Positions 51,727 to 60,811 of a DNA stretch of 64,000 bases are shown in pieces. The notes under the pieces were generated by a model. The model was not told where the DNA came from. It made no database searches and saw nothing but the letters and a program-made list of their open reading frames with translations. Every line of letters begins with the position of its first letter. The first letter of the stretch is position 1. The stretch covers positions 62,001-126,000 of the forward strand of contig JALHNT010000008.1 in the NCBI GenBank assembly GCA_022843385.1, written 5' to 3'. Source of the stretch: Anaerolineae bacterium (GTDB taxonomy: Bacteria > Chloroflexota > Anaerolineae > Aggregatilineales > Phototrophicaceae). The position numbers and the translations under genes were made by a program.

Positions 51727-53658
51727 TCAGCCCAGGCCGAAGCGCTGCCCCCACAGCTCCAGCGTCAGCAGGCGGAAGATCACCTCGACCTGGCTGGCAC
51801 GCCCTTCGAAATGATCGCGCAGCAGCCGTTCGCGGGCTTCGAGGTTGAAGAAGCGGCTGGTGAAATTGTTGGGGTCGAGCAGAAGGTCCTGGATCCGCTG
51901 GCTCAGTTCGCCATCAAACCAGTTCAGGATCGGCGTGCTAAAGGGCTGCTTCGGACGTTCCAGGGCAAATTCGGGCAGCAGCGGCTGCATGGCGTGGCGC
52001 AGGACCACCTTGTTGCTGCTCATGCGGATGGCGGGCGGGACGTTGGCAGCGAACTTGAGCATCTCCGGGTCGAACAGCGGCACGCGCGCCTCCAGCGATG
52101 CGGCCATCGTCACCTTGTCGGTATGCAGCAGGGCGTTGCCGGTCAGCCAGGTATTGATGAAGAGCGCCTGTGCCGTATCCGCCGGATCATCGCGCCAGCT
52201 TCGGCTGATGATGGCGTCGTAAGTCCGTTCCTTGTGCTGCGCTTGCTGCCAGGCCTGGCGCACCTCCGGCTTATACAACTGGTCGCGCAGCGTGTCGCTG
52301 AAGGCCATGCCATCGAACGACATCAGGCGGCGGATGCCCTCGTTGCGCGGCAGGGTCGCCTGCTGTAAACGCGGCAGATAGGTCGGCAGCGCACCGATCA
52401 CCCGCCAGCGCTTCATCGCCGGGTAATCCCGTTCCAACCGCTGAAAAGTATCGGCGATGACCGGTTGTTTCCCCAGCCGCGCCCCCCAGCCTGCCTGACG
52501 CCGCAGCAGCTCCGGCAGCAGACGATGACCGGGATACCCGCCGAACAGCTCATCGCCGCCCAGCCCGGTCAGCACCACCTTAACTTCCCGCGCCGTGTGT
52601 TCCGCCAGCAGCAGCAGCGAAACAGCTGACGAGTTGGCAATTGGTTCATCGTGATGATAAACCGTCTTCAGCAGCCCTTCCCACCAGGTCTCGGCCGTGA
52701 TGACGCGCTCGTGGTGGTCAGTCTTAAAATGCTCGGCGATGCGGCGGGCGTGCAGCAATTCATTATCCGGCGTGGTGGTGTCATAACCGACGGTGTAGGT
52801 CTTCACCCGTCCGCCAGCCTCCTTCGCCATCAGCGCCAGCATCGCCGCCGAGTCGATGCCCCCGCTCAGGAACAGACCCAGCGGCACATCGCTGCGCAAG
52901 TGGATCTGCACCGCTTCGGTCAGCCGTTCCCGCGCCTCCTGTGCCACCAGCCCGTCATCCACCCGACCCGCCCGAGCCGGATGGGGGAATTCCCAGAACG
53001 GATGCAGGACGGGTTCACGCCCGATCTCGGCCACCAGCGCATGACCGGGCGGCAGGCGGTTGACGCCGCTGAAGAGCGTCTCAGGGCCGATCATATAGCC
53101 GAAGCTCATGTAGGTGTCGAGCGTGTCGAGGTTGATCTCATGTGGGGTTTGCGGGTCGGCGAACAGGGCTTTGGCTTCGCTGGCGAACAACAGCCGACCC
53201 TGGCGCTGGCACAGGTACAGCGGTTTCATGCCGATATGATCGACAGCCAGCACCAAGCGGCGGGCGCGGCTGTCCCACAGGGCGAAGCCGTACATGCCGC
53301 GCAGGTGGGCGAACAAGTTCAGACCGTGTTCTTCGTAGAGATGGATGATGGTCTCGCCGTCGCCATCGGTCGCCAGCCGGTGATTGCGCCGTTTCAGCGT
53401 ATCGCGCAGTTCACGGTAATTGTAGATCTCGCCATTGAAGACCAGGGCGATGCTCCGGTCTTCGTTGAACAGCGGTTGATCGCTGCCAACGACATCAATG
53501 ATGCTCAGGCGGCGCATCCCCAGCGAGACATCCGCCGCGTCGAAGAAGCCCTCGCCATCCGGCCCGCGATGGCGAATCCGGTCAGCCATCTGCCGCGTCA
53601 GCCCCGTCTCGATGCGCTGCTGCCCGTTGAGATCAACTGCTCCACAAATGCCGCACAT
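51727..53658 (-). CDS. asnB: Asparagine synthetase (glutamine-hydrolysing)
   Basis: 643 residues. It makes asparagine from aspartate, glutamine and ATP. The N-terminal glutaminase domain starts MCGICG with Cys2 as nucleophile, followed by RHRGPDGEGF, FNGEIYNYREL and DGDGETIIHLY. The synthetase domain carries the ATP-binding LGLFLSGGIDSAAML and later LTGLGGDELFGGY. Length and motifs fit class B enzymes of the AsnB/amidotransferase group, so a role in cell-surface or other amide synthesis cannot be excluded. It stands alone. Confidence 0.9.
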   Translation of the reverse strand: MCGICGAVDLNGQQRIETGLTRQMADRIRHRGPDGEGFFDAADVSLGMRRLSIIDVVGSDQPLFNEDRSIALVFNGEIYNYRELRDTLKRRNHRLATDGDGETIIHLYEEHGLNLFAHLRGMYGFALWDSRARRLVLAVDHIGMKPLYLCQRQGRLLFASEAKALFADPQTPHEINLDTLDTYMSFGYMIGPETLFSGVNRLPPGHALVAEIGREPVLHPFWEFPHPARAGRVDDGLVAQEARERLTEAVQIHLRSDVPLGLFLSGGIDSAAMLALMAKEAGGRVKTYTVGYDTTTPDNELLHARRIAEHFKTDHHERVITAETWWEGLLKTVYHHDEPIANSSAVSLLLLAEHTAREVKVVLTGLGGDELFGGYPGHRLLPELLRRQAGWGARLGKQPVIADTFQRLERDYPAMKRWRVIGALPTYLPRLQQATLPRNEGIRRLMSFDGMAFSDTLRDQLYKPEVRQAWQQAQHKERTYDAIISRSWRDDPADTAQALFINTWLTGNALLHTDKVTMAASLEARVPLFDPEMLKFAANVPPAIRMSSNKVVLRHAMQPLLPEFALERPKQPFSTPILNWFDGELSQRIQDLLLDPNNFTSRFFNLEARERLLRDHFEGRASQVEVIFRLLTLELWGQRFGLG

Positions 53659-53758
53659 GGAATGTCAACCGTGCCTCTCTGATGGGATGGTCCCGCCCGT
53701 TAGTGTAATCGAGCATCCTGCCCGATTCCATGTGAAATCGACTGGCTGGTGGACTGGA

Positions 53759-54385
53759 CTATTCGGCGGCACTGGCGCGGCGCTGATAGCGTTGCGCTTC
53801 GCTGACAATGAATTCCACCGCGGCGCTGATGGTGGGGTCGGGCAGAGTGCCGGGTGGAAGATCGTAGATGACGATGGAGCTGATGGTGGGCGCATCCGGC
53901 AGGTTATCGATAACGACGCTGCCGATCTGCCCGGCCTGGAGTACGCTCAGTCGCAGCACTCGCCCGCTCAAGTAGATCGACTCCGATGGATCGAGGCGGA
54001 TGGTCAGCCGGTTGGTGTCGGGCAGGCCGCTCGTCGCCAGACGAAGACGGTCATCCTCCCAAGGGTGCGCTGCATCCACCAGCGCCAGTCCGAGCAGGTT
54101 GGCTTTGAGGCGTTCGCGGCTGGCTTCATCCACCAGCACATCGGTATGGGCGGCATCATACCCCATCGCATCCAGCCCCAGCAGCATCGAGCGCCCGGCG
54201 GTGGCGGCGCAGTGCCAGACCTCCGGCGCACACGACCCTCCCAGGTCGAGCTGTAGCGTGCGCGCCTCCGGCAGCGCCAGCTTCAACTGACGCATAAAGG
54301 TCGCCAGACGGGGCAGCAGCCTCAGATCGCCGCGCAGATTGGCGGTGTAGAGCAGGTGGAGGGTTGACACAGTGATTGCTTTCAA
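53759..54385 (-). CDS. Hypothetical protein, degenerate UshA/5'-nucleotidase-like
   Basis: 208 residues. The order LLYTANLRGDLRLLPRLATF, LQLDLGGSCAPEVWH, MLLGLDAMGYDAAHTDVLVD follows the start of UshA-type metallophosphatases (HTNDLHGHL..., DAGDxxxGT, AMNAMGYDAxxxGNHEFD). All metal ligands are changed: NDLHG is NLRG, GD is GG, and GNHE is HTDV. It is therefore probably non-catalytic. The match is by pattern only. It follows the NYN gene on the same strand with a short gap. Confidence 0.5.
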   Translation of the reverse strand: MKAITVSTLHLLYTANLRGDLRLLPRLATFMRQLKLALPEARTLQLDLGGSCAPEVWHCAATAGRSMLLGLDAMGYDAAHTDVLVDEASRERLKANLLGLALVDAAHPWEDDRLRLATSGLPDTNRLTIRLDPSESIYLSGRVLRLSVLQAGQIGSVVIDNLPDAPTISSIVIYDLPPGTLPDPTISAAVEFIVSEAQRYQRRASAAE

Positions 54386-54400
54386 GCCGCTTTACAAAAC

Positions 54401-55015
54401 CTACCAACCAAGTGGTTTGTGGAATGTACCAATTGAGTCAGCGAGCGACGTAGGAAATTGGCTAGATTGCAGGACGCCGGCGCGTATCTGAATAAACTTT
54501 GATTTGATCTTCAGCAGTTCCTGGCTTGGACGTTTTTGTGGGTTGAGAATATATACCGGCTTGTTCAGCGTATTGATGACATAATCAATAGGTAATTTCA
54601 GATCAGAATCATTGGTGATGATTGCAGCAACATCAAATTGATGAGTGAATGCGTCAATTAAAAGCCATGAAGCCAGATTTACATCAGAGCCTTTCTCTTC
54701 GGTCTTGATGACTTCGACAGTTGCAGGAGGTGGATTAGCGGAGGCCATGCGAACAGTATGGGAAAGGAATGCGCCAAGATGAATAGACAGATTGGGAAGT
54801 GTGTTTAAGGCACGCAAATAGGTCTGCTGACGAACAGGCTGCTGCGGATCAGTAGGACGTGCTTTAACAAGTGCAGTAAAATAACGTATTTGAGCGATAG
54901 TGCTTTGTGGCAATAGGAGTTTACACAGATGACTCAAATCAAGCCATTTGTATGAGGTACCTTTGAGACAGCCATAATAGAGATTGAAGCCATCAACATA
55001 TACGTAGGTCTTCAA
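54401..55015 (-). CDS. NYN-domain (LabA/DUF88-like) putative ribonuclease
   Basis: 204 residues from TTG 55015, chosen because GGAG lies 9 bases before it and the product then begins MKTYVYVDGFNLYYG, the normal NYN start; a GTG at 55021 is the alternative. Acidic residues of the PIN-like fold are present: D9 and N12 (YVDGFNLYYG), EEKGSDVNLASWLLIDA (Glu, Asp) and TNDSDL (Asp pair) near residue 135. NYN proteins are metal-dependent nucleases acting on RNA. The gene is clearly lower in GC than its neighbours, which suggests transfer. Confidence 0.8.
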   Translation of the reverse strand: MKTYVYVDGFNLYYGCLKGTSYKWLDLSHLCKLLLPQSTIAQIRYFTALVKARPTDPQQPVRQQTYLRALNTLPNLSIHLGAFLSHTVRMASANPPPATVEVIKTEEKGSDVNLASWLLIDAFTHQFDVAAIITNDSDLKLPIDYVINTLNKPVYILNPQKRPSQELLKIKSKFIQIRAGVLQSSQFPTSLADSIGTFHKPLGW

Positions 55016-55030
55016 TAGCACTGGCTCCGT

Positions 55031-55083
55031 AAAAAGCAGAAGCCGCTCTCGCGGCTTCGCGCCCTGTCACCGAAGCAACAGGG
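55031..55083 (-). promoter_or_regulatory. Structured leader with intrinsic terminator before the NYN gene
   Basis: On the minus strand a first hairpin (CCCTGT...ACAGGG, 55062-55083) is followed by GAAGCCGC-GAGA-GCGGCTTC (55039-55058) and TGCTTTTT (55031-55038), an intrinsic terminator 15-45 bases before the start codon. GCTTCG in the first loop could instead pair with CGAAGC of the terminator stem, so two exclusive folds are possible, as in attenuators. Confidence 0.6.
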
Positions 55084-55096
55084 GGGATATATCAGT

Positions 55097-55125
55097 ATTT
55101 TAGACGATAGGCCTGCCGGAGTCAA
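55097..55125 (-). promoter_or_regulatory. Promoter of the NYN gene
   Basis: TTGACT (55120-55125), 17-base spacer, TAAAAT (55097-55102) on the minus strand, just upstream of the structured leader. Confidence 0.6.
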
Positions 55126-55251
55126 TCATTTTCGCCCAAATCGCTACCCATCGGGGTTGGTTAACCCTATCATCCGACTCCCTCAACCCTCGCTCATATG
55201 TCTCTCAGGCGCTGGCGGTAGCATTCAAGTTAACGGCGGTGTAGAATTGGT

Positions 55252-55280
55252 TTGACAGCCCAAAAGGATTATGTTACTCT
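55252..55280 (+). promoter_or_regulatory. Promoter of the nuo operon
   Basis: TTGACA (55252-55257), 17-base spacer, TACTCT (55275-55280), about 55 bases before nuoA. The rest of 55126-55334 shows nothing else of note. Confidence 0.6.
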
Positions 55281-55334
55281 TCCTAGAGTCCGTTTGTTCA
55301 AAATTGTACAAACTCCCTGGCACGAGGTGAGCGC

Positions 55335-55694
55335 ATGACCCTCAACGAATTTGCCCCGATTGGTGCTTTGCTGGCGCTATCCGCCCTGGTCGCTTTTATT
55401 GTGGTGATTATCTCGCGGTTGTTTGGCCCGCTGCGGCCATCTTCGCGCAAGGCTGCGCCCTACGAAAGCGGCATGAAACCGATTGGCCCGGCCAACCGCC
55501 GGCTGCCGGTCAAGTTCTATATGATCGCCGTGCTGTTCATCATTTTTGATGTTGAAGTGGTTTTCTTCCTGCCCTGGGCGGTTCAGCTTCGGGAGCTGGG
55601 AGTTTATGGTTTAGCGGTAATGGGTGTGTTTCTATTCGTTTTGACAGTCGGGTTCATTTACGAGTGGAAGAAAGGTGCGATGGAATGGGAATAA
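55335..55694 (+). CDS. nuoA: NADH-quinone oxidoreductase subunit A
   Basis: 119 residues with three membrane helices (about 8-30, 62-82, 90-110). The conserved loop [20 protein letters not shown] and the [12 protein letters not shown] segment of NuoA are clear. It is a membrane-arm subunit of respiratory complex I near the quinone site. ATG 55335 has GAGGTG upstream. Its end overlaps the nuoB start by 10 bases. Confidence 0.93.
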   Translation: MTLNEFAPIGALLALSALVAFIVVIISRLFGPLRPSSRKAAPYESGMKPIGPANRRLPVKFYMIAVLFIIFDVEVVFFLPWAVQLRELGVYGLAVMGVFLFVLTVGFIYEWKKGAMEWE

Positions 55695-56191
55695 GCTCCA
55701 AACTGGGGAATTTAGGCGTGGTGACGACCACGCTGGATCAGGCCGTCAACTGGGGACGCACCGGCGCGATGTGGCCGCTGCTCTTCGGCCTGGCCTGTTG
55801 TGCTATTGAGTACATGAGTACCCAGGCATCGTCATATGACCTGTCACGTTTTGGCATGGAACTGAACCGTGCCTCACCCCGTCAGGCTGATCTGCTGATT
55901 GTCTCTGGTCGCTTGACGCGCAAGATGGCACCGGTGGTACGCCAACTGTACGATCAGATGGCGGCACCCAAGTGGGTCATCGCCATGGGTGACTGTGCCT
56001 CATGCGGCGGCGTTTATAACAACTACGCCGTTGTCCAGGGCTGCGACGAGATCATTCCGGTGGATGTGTATGTGGCGGGCTGCCCGCCGCGCCCGGAACA
56101 ACTGCTGCACGGCATCATGACGCTGCACGAAAAGATCAAGGGCGAGAGCATCCGCGATTGGGCGAGGGAAATCGAGCCGGTTCGCGCCTAA
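55685..56191 (+). CDS. nuoB: NADH-quinone oxidoreductase subunit B
   Basis: 168 residues from ATG 55685, which has AAAGG 9 bases upstream and lies inside the nuoA end. It holds the N2 4Fe-4S cluster that passes electrons to quinone: C38-C39 (GLACCAIE), C104 (GDCASCGG) and C133 (VAGCPPRPE) are all present. Normal length. Confidence 0.93.
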   Translation: MGISSKLGNLGVVTTTLDQAVNWGRTGAMWPLLFGLACCAIEYMSTQASSYDLSRFGMELNRASPRQADLLIVSGRLTRKMAPVVRQLYDQMAAPKWVIAMGDCASCGGVYNNYAVVQGCDEIIPVDVYVAGCPPRPEQLLHGIMTLHEKIKGESIRDWAREIEPVRA

Positions 56192-56198
56192 ATCAACT

Positions 56199-56227
56199 GT
56201 AGGGGCAGGTTCGCAAGCCGCCCCTAC
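56199..56227. repeat. REP-like palindrome between nuoB and nuoC
   Basis: GTAGGGGC (56199-56206) and GCCCCTAC (56220-56227) flank AGGTTCGCAAGCC. This is a compact dispersed-type palindrome of the kind common in many bacterial genomes; it could form a hairpin in the nuo message. Confidence 0.6.
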
Positions 56228-56252
56228 CGCCTAGCTATGGAAAGATGAAACG

Positions 56253-56795
56253 ATGAGCATTCCTCAAGCCTTAAACCCGGCAGATGCCGTAAAGAAAGCC
56301 TTCCCGGATGCGGTGGAAGATGTGGTTGAATTCGCTGGCGAAATCACGCTGGTGCTGAAGCCGGAGCATTTCGCGGCTGTCGCCCGTTATGTGCGCGACA
56401 CCCCCGGCCTGGTCTACAACTTCCTCTCCGATGTCAGCGCGGTGGATTATCACCCCAACATCGAGAATCCCCGTCCGGAGCGTTTCGGCGTGTCCTATCA
56501 TATCCTGTCGATGATCTACAAGCGGCGGCTGCGGCTGAAGGTTTATCTGCCGGAAGAAGAACCGGCGATGGACACCGGCACGGCGATCTGGCCGGGGGCG
56601 AACTGGCTGGAACGCGAGATCATGGACATGATGGGCATCGACTTCAAGGGCCACCCGGACAAGCGCCGTCTGCTCATGCCGGATGACTGGCACGGGCACC
56701 CGCATCGCCGCGATTATCCGCTGGGCTACGAGACGCCGATGTTCTCCTTCAACGTCGAGGAAATCAGCAAGCACAAGCTGCGAGCCAAAGAATAA
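56253..56795 (+). CDS. nuoC: NADH-quinone oxidoreductase subunit C
   Basis: 180 residues. The family motif ERFGVSYHILSM is followed by the conserved end of the 30-kDa subunit: ANWLEREIMDMMGIDFKGHP, RRLLMPDDWHGHPHRRDYPL and GYETP. It is a peripheral-arm subunit next to NuoD. It is a separate gene here, not fused to nuoD as in some bacteria. Confidence 0.93.
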   Translation: MSIPQALNPADAVKKAFPDAVEDVVEFAGEITLVLKPEHFAAVARYVRDTPGLVYNFLSDVSAVDYHPNIENPRPERFGVSYHILSMIYKRRLRLKVYLPEEEPAMDTGTAIWPGANWLEREIMDMMGIDFKGHPDKRRLLMPDDWHGHPHRRDYPLGYETPMFSFNVEEISKHKLRAKE

Positions 56796-56907
56796 GACAA
56801 CTTACCAACCTCACTCCCCTTCGGTTGACGGAGATGGGATGAGGTTATGACCGGCAAGAGACACCACAGCACCCGTCCAGACGGGCGTGAATTTCGGGAG
56901 TAGAGGT

Positions 56908-58152
56908 ATGGCAGTCATTCAAAAAACCGATTGGGAAGGCAGCCTGCAAGAATTGAAAGGGCTGGTATCCGAACGGGCGATCACCGGGGAAACCATGCTC
57001 CTGAACATGGGGCCGCACCATCCCAGCACGCATGGTGTGCTGCGTCTGCTGCTGGAACTGGACGGTGAAGAGATCGTCACCTGTCTGCCGGATATTGGCT
57101 TCCTGCACACCGGCATCGAAAAGACGATTGAATCCAAAGGTTATGAAAAGGGCGTCACGCTCACTGATCGCATCGACTATCTCTCGCCGATGAACAACAA
57201 CATGGCCTTCTGCATGGCGGTGGAGAAGCTGGCCGGCATTGATGTGCCGTACCGCGCCCAGATCATGCGCGTCATCTGTATGGAACTGACGCGGCTGAAC
57301 AGCCATCTGGTGTGGCTGGGGACGCACTCGATTGATATGGGCGCGATGAGCGTGTTCCTGTATGCCTTCCGCGAACGCGAGATGATCCTGAAGATGTTCG
57401 AGATGCTCTCCGGCCAGCGCATGATGGGCAGCTACATCCGTCCCGGCGGCCTGTGGCGCGACTTCCCCGATGAATTCATTCCGGCGCTGGAAGCCTTCCT
57501 CGATTATTTCCCAGGCAAGGTCGATGATTACGAAGCGCTGCTGACCAAGAACCCGCTATGGATTGACCGCACTCAGGGGATCGGCATCATCGAGCCGGAA
57601 CAAGGGCTGGCCTGGGGCATCAGCGGGCCGAGCCTGCGCGGCAGCGGCATCTCGTGGGATCTGCGTAAATCGATGCCCTACAGCAGCTATGAAGAATTTG
57701 AGTTCAATGTGCCGGTGGGCGAACACGGCGATGTCTATGACCGCTTCTACATCCGCATCCTGGAGATGCGCGAGAGCGTCGGCATCATTCGGCAGGCGCT
57801 CAAGAAGCTGCCGAAGAAGGGGCCGTTCCGCACCGAGAACCGCAAGTTCGCCCCGCCGCCGCGCAGCGAACTGGGACAGAGCATGGAAGCCGTCATCCAT
57901 CACTTCAAGCTGTGGACCGAAGGTTTCAGCGCCCCTGACCAGGAAGTATTCAGCGCGGTGGAAAGCCCACGCGGTGAAGTGGGTGTGTATCTGCATGGCA
58001 CGGGTCGCAATACGCCGCGCCGGGTACACTTCAAGACACCGTCGTTCATGCATATCAGCGCCCTGCCCATCATGACTCACGGCCATCTGATCGCCGATCT
58101 GGTGGCGATTGTCGGCAGCGTGGATGTGGTGCTGGGCGATTGTGACCGGTAG
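56908..58152 (+). CDS. nuoD: NADH-quinone oxidoreductase subunit D
   Basis: 414 residues from ATG 56908 (GAGGT upstream). The 49-kDa subunit motifs are present: LNMGPHHPSTHGVLRL, DIGFLHTGIEK, MRVICMELTRLNSHLVWLG and the C-terminal PIMTHGHLIADLVAIVGSVD ending in DCDR. It forms the quinone-binding pocket with NuoB. Confidence 0.93.
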   Translation: MAVIQKTDWEGSLQELKGLVSERAITGETMLLNMGPHHPSTHGVLRLLLELDGEEIVTCLPDIGFLHTGIEKTIESKGYEKGVTLTDRIDYLSPMNNNMAFCMAVEKLAGIDVPYRAQIMRVICMELTRLNSHLVWLGTHSIDMGAMSVFLYAFREREMILKMFEMLSGQRMMGSYIRPGGLWRDFPDEFIPALEAFLDYFPGKVDDYEALLTKNPLWIDRTQGIGIIEPEQGLAWGISGPSLRGSGISWDLRKSMPYSSYEEFEFNVPVGEHGDVYDRFYIRILEMRESVGIIRQALKKLPKKGPFRTENRKFAPPPRSELGQSMEAVIHHFKLWTEGFSAPDQEVFSAVESPRGEVGVYLHGTGRNTPRRVHFKTPSFMHISALPIMTHGHLIADLVAIVGSVDVVLGDCDR

Positions 58153-58262
58153 TCGTCAGTCATCAGTCAATAGTCTTCAGCTTCAGACGGAGACTACTGA
58201 CTGGTCAATGGCTATTCGTGACTGCTGACTATCGACTGTTGACTATCGACTGTTGACTAGGA
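58153..58262. repeat. Heptamer-like phrase array inside the nuo operon
   Basis: Between nuoD and nuoE: GTCGTCAGTCATCAGTCAAT, then GACTATCGACTGTTGACTAT followed by another CGACTGTTGACTAG. The same vocabulary occurs at 15665-15690, 15945-15975, 46876 and 47520. Confidence 0.75.
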
Positions 58263-58269
58263 ATGGAAC

Positions 58270-58758
58270 ATGGCTTTAGTAGAGAAGTACGCCGAGCAAA
58301 TCCAAAAGACTTTCGCCAAGTACCCGGATAAGCGGTCAGCCGTCATGCCGATGCTGCATCTGGCGCAGCAGGAGTATGGCTGGGTCTCGCCGGAGTCGAT
58401 CCAGGAAGTGGCGGACATCTGCGAGATGGACCCGACCCAGGTCAAGTCCATCGCCGGGTTCTATACCATGTACTCGGAGAATCCCAAAGGCAAATACTGG
58501 CTTCAGGTCTGCACCGATCTGGCCTGCGCCCTGTGTGGTGCCGACCAGTATTACGAAGACCTGAAAAAGGAACTGGGCGTGGGCGATGGCGGCACGACCG
58601 AGGATGGCGTGTTCACCGTCGAGCATGTCATGTGCCTGGCGGCCTGTGACAAAGCGCCGATGATGCAGTGTAACTTCCACTTCGTCGAGAAGCTGGATAT
58701 GGAAAAGACGCGCGAACTGCTGGCGCAGTGGCGGGCAGAAGCCGCGCAACAGGCGTAG
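58270..58758 (+). CDS. nuoE: NADH-quinone oxidoreductase subunit E
   Basis: 162 residues, ATG 58270 with AGGAATGG upstream. The thioredoxin-like 2Fe-2S site N1a is complete: C81 and C86 (QVCTDLACALC) and C122 and C126 (MCLAACDKAP), the usual C-x4-C...C-x3-C. It joins NuoF in the NADH-oxidising tip of complex I. Confidence 0.92.
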   Translation: MALVEKYAEQIQKTFAKYPDKRSAVMPMLHLAQQEYGWVSPESIQEVADICEMDPTQVKSIAGFYTMYSENPKGKYWLQVCTDLACALCGADQYYEDLKKELGVGDGGTTEDGVFTVEHVMCLAACDKAPMMQCNFHFVEKLDMEKTRELLAQWRAEAAQQA

Positions 58759-58880
58759 TTGAAAGTAAAAAGTGCTGAGTAAAAAGTGGAATGCGGGTGG
58801 TGATGTTGCTCGTATGTACTGCGACACCCGATAGTAGCCTGGAATTGTATTCACTTTCAACTTAGCACATCTGCGGCATA
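58759..58880. repeat. Dispersed phrase repeats between nuoE and nuoF
   Basis: GTTGAAAGTAAAAAGTGCTG with AGTAAAAAGTGG, and on the other strand sense CACTTTCAACTTAGCAC (about 58850-58868). These phrases match those at 39966, 46959 and 47227. DNA from 58881 to 58997 holds no gene. Confidence 0.6.
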
Positions 58881-58997
58881 CTCTGACTGTAGGACATGAT
58901 TTGAAAGTTTTTCGGACGCCCCTGTGCGTCTACACAGCCCCGGTGTAGCCCGCAGCGTCCGCAGCGAATCGCATGAGTAAGATAGAGGGTTGGAACA

Positions 58998-60302
58998 ATG
59001 CACATTCTACTGCGTGGACGTGAGATACCGGATCTGTGGAAGCTGAATGTTTATGTCAAGAACGGCGGGTATGAGGGACTGAAGAAAGCCCTGTCACTGC
59101 CGCCCAAAGATGTGATCGAGATGGTCAAGGCCAGCGGGCTGCGCGGGCGCGGCGGCGCGGGCTTCTCGACCGGCATGAAGTGGAGCTTCATCCCCCAGAA
59201 CGAGCCGGTCAAGTATGTCACCGTCAATTGCGACGAGAGCGAGACCGGCACCTTCAAGGATCGTGAGATCATCGAGACCAATCCCCATCAGTTGATCGAA
59301 GGGGCGTTGATCTGTGCCTACGCTATCCAGGCCAAAGCGGTCTATATTTATCTGCGCGGCGAGTTCTGGGATCAGGGACACGCGCTGGACGAACGCATCG
59401 AAGAAGCGCGCAAAGCCGGCCTGGCTTTCGATAACATCGCCGGCAGCGGCTGGTCCTGCCCGGTCTACACCCACCTCGGCGCTGGGGCGTACATCTGCGG
59501 TGAAGAGAGCGCGCTGCTGGAAAGCCTGGAAGGCAAGCTGGGGCAGCCGCGCGTGCGCCCACCCTTCCCGGCGCAGAAGGGCGGCGGTCTGTATGGCGAG
59601 CCAACCGTCGTCAACAATGTCGAGACGCTGGCAAACGTCCCCTGGATTCTGACGAACGGCGCTGACGAATTCAAGAAGATCGGCACCGAGCAGAGTGCCG
59701 GCACCAAGATTTTCTGCGTCAGCGGACATGTCGAGAAACCCGGCAACTACGAGCTGCCGCTGGGCGTGACGATGCGCGAGCTGCTCTACACCCATGCCGG
59801 TGGCATTCGCGGCGGCAAGCAGATCAAGGGCATCCTGCCATCAGGCGGGTCAGGGCCAGTCATCCGCGTCAACGGTAACGATGACCCGGTGCTGGATACC
59901 AAGCTGTCCTACGAAGATATGGCAAAAGCCGGTTCGATCCTCGGCTCGGCCTCGATCATCGTCATGGATGAGACGGTCGATATGGCCTGGGTGGGGGCGA
60001 AAGTGATCCAGTTCTTCAAGCATGAGAGCTGCGGCAAATGCACCCCGTGCCGTGAAGGCACCTACTGGCTGGAGAAGGTCACCGATCGCATCCTGGCGGG
60101 CGAGGCCAAGACCAGCGACATCGATCTGGTGAGCAACATCGCCAAGAATATGCAGGGCACCACGCTGTGTGCGCTGGGCGATTTCGCCGCCAACCCGATC
60201 ATTCACACTGCCCGCTTATTCCCGGAAGATTACAAGAAACACATCAAGGACGACACTGCCAAAAAAGCCCCGGCCCGCATGGCACAGCCCGCAGGTGATT
60301 GA
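58998..60302 (+). CDS. nuoF: NADH-quinone oxidoreductase subunit F
   Basis: 434 residues. It binds NADH and FMN: GLRGRGGAGFSTGMKW near residue 50 and the NCDESETGTFKDREI region. The N3 4Fe-4S ligands C345, C348 and C351 (HESCGKCTPCREG) plus a later Cys in TTLCALGDF are present. The stop TGA overlaps the next start (TGATG), so translation continues into three genes that are not complex I subunits. Confidence 0.93.
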   Translation: MHILLRGREIPDLWKLNVYVKNGGYEGLKKALSLPPKDVIEMVKASGLRGRGGAGFSTGMKWSFIPQNEPVKYVTVNCDESETGTFKDREIIETNPHQLIEGALICAYAIQAKAVYIYLRGEFWDQGHALDERIEEARKAGLAFDNIAGSGWSCPVYTHLGAGAYICGEESALLESLEGKLGQPRVRPPFPAQKGGGLYGEPTVVNNVETLANVPWILTNGADEFKKIGTEQSAGTKIFCVSGHVEKPGNYELPLGVTMRELLYTHAGGIRGGKQIKGILPSGGSGPVIRVNGNDDPVLDTKLSYEDMAKAGSILGSASIIVMDETVDMAWVGAKVIQFFKHESCGKCTPCREGTYWLEKVTDRILAGEAKTSDIDLVSNIAKNMQGTTLCALGDFAANPIIHTARLFPEDYKKHIKDDTAKKAPARMAQPAGD

Positions 60303-60811
60303 TGGCGGAAGAACGCAGGCCGGATTCGGATGAGGATGTGATCGCGCAGGCGGCTCAGGCGCATTTCGCCGCAGCCGAGCATCGCGCTCATCCCTTCGAA
60401 GCCGAGGAAGCGGCTTCGGACGAAGACACAGCGCAGGTTCAGGCGGCAGTTGATGAGCCGCCTGTTGCTGTTCAGGAAGTGGGCGACGATGGCGAGTTGC
60501 TGGTGGCTGCGCCGCCGGCCCCGCCGGTCTGGAAGCGATTGGTGGATGCCGTGCTGGGGATGCCACGCCGCCAGCGCCTGGAAGCGATCACAGCGGTGAT
60601 TGAGGCCGACCCGGATGCAGCAGCGAATTATGTGATACGCGGCGAACTGTATCTAGAAAGCCGCGAATATGCCCTGGCCGCCGTCGATTTCGAGCGCGGG
60701 CTGGAGCTGGTGGAACGGGAACTGGCGGCAGCAGACTGGGGCATCTTCGACCAGATGCTGCGGGATCGGGCGCTGATGGGTTTGCACCAGACGCGGCGGT
60801 ATGTTGAATGA
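60302..60811 (+). CDS. Hypothetical TPR-like protein in the nuo operon
   Basis: 169 residues, start overlapping the nuoF stop by one base. An acidic, Ala-rich N-terminal half (residues 1-75) is followed by a VWKRLVDAVLGMPRRQRLEA segment and one or two TPR-like helix pairs (AANYVIRGELYLESREYALA). Not a known complex I subunit. It may be an assembly or regulatory factor; this is inferred only from position. Confidence 0.6.
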   Translation: MAEERRPDSDEDVIAQAAQAHFAAAEHRAHPFEAEEAASDEDTAQVQAAVDEPPVAVQEVGDDGELLVAAPPAPPVWKRLVDAVLGMPRRQRLEAITAVIEADPDAAANYVIRGELYLESREYALAAVDFERGLELVERELAAADWGIFDQMLRDRALMGLHQTRRYVE

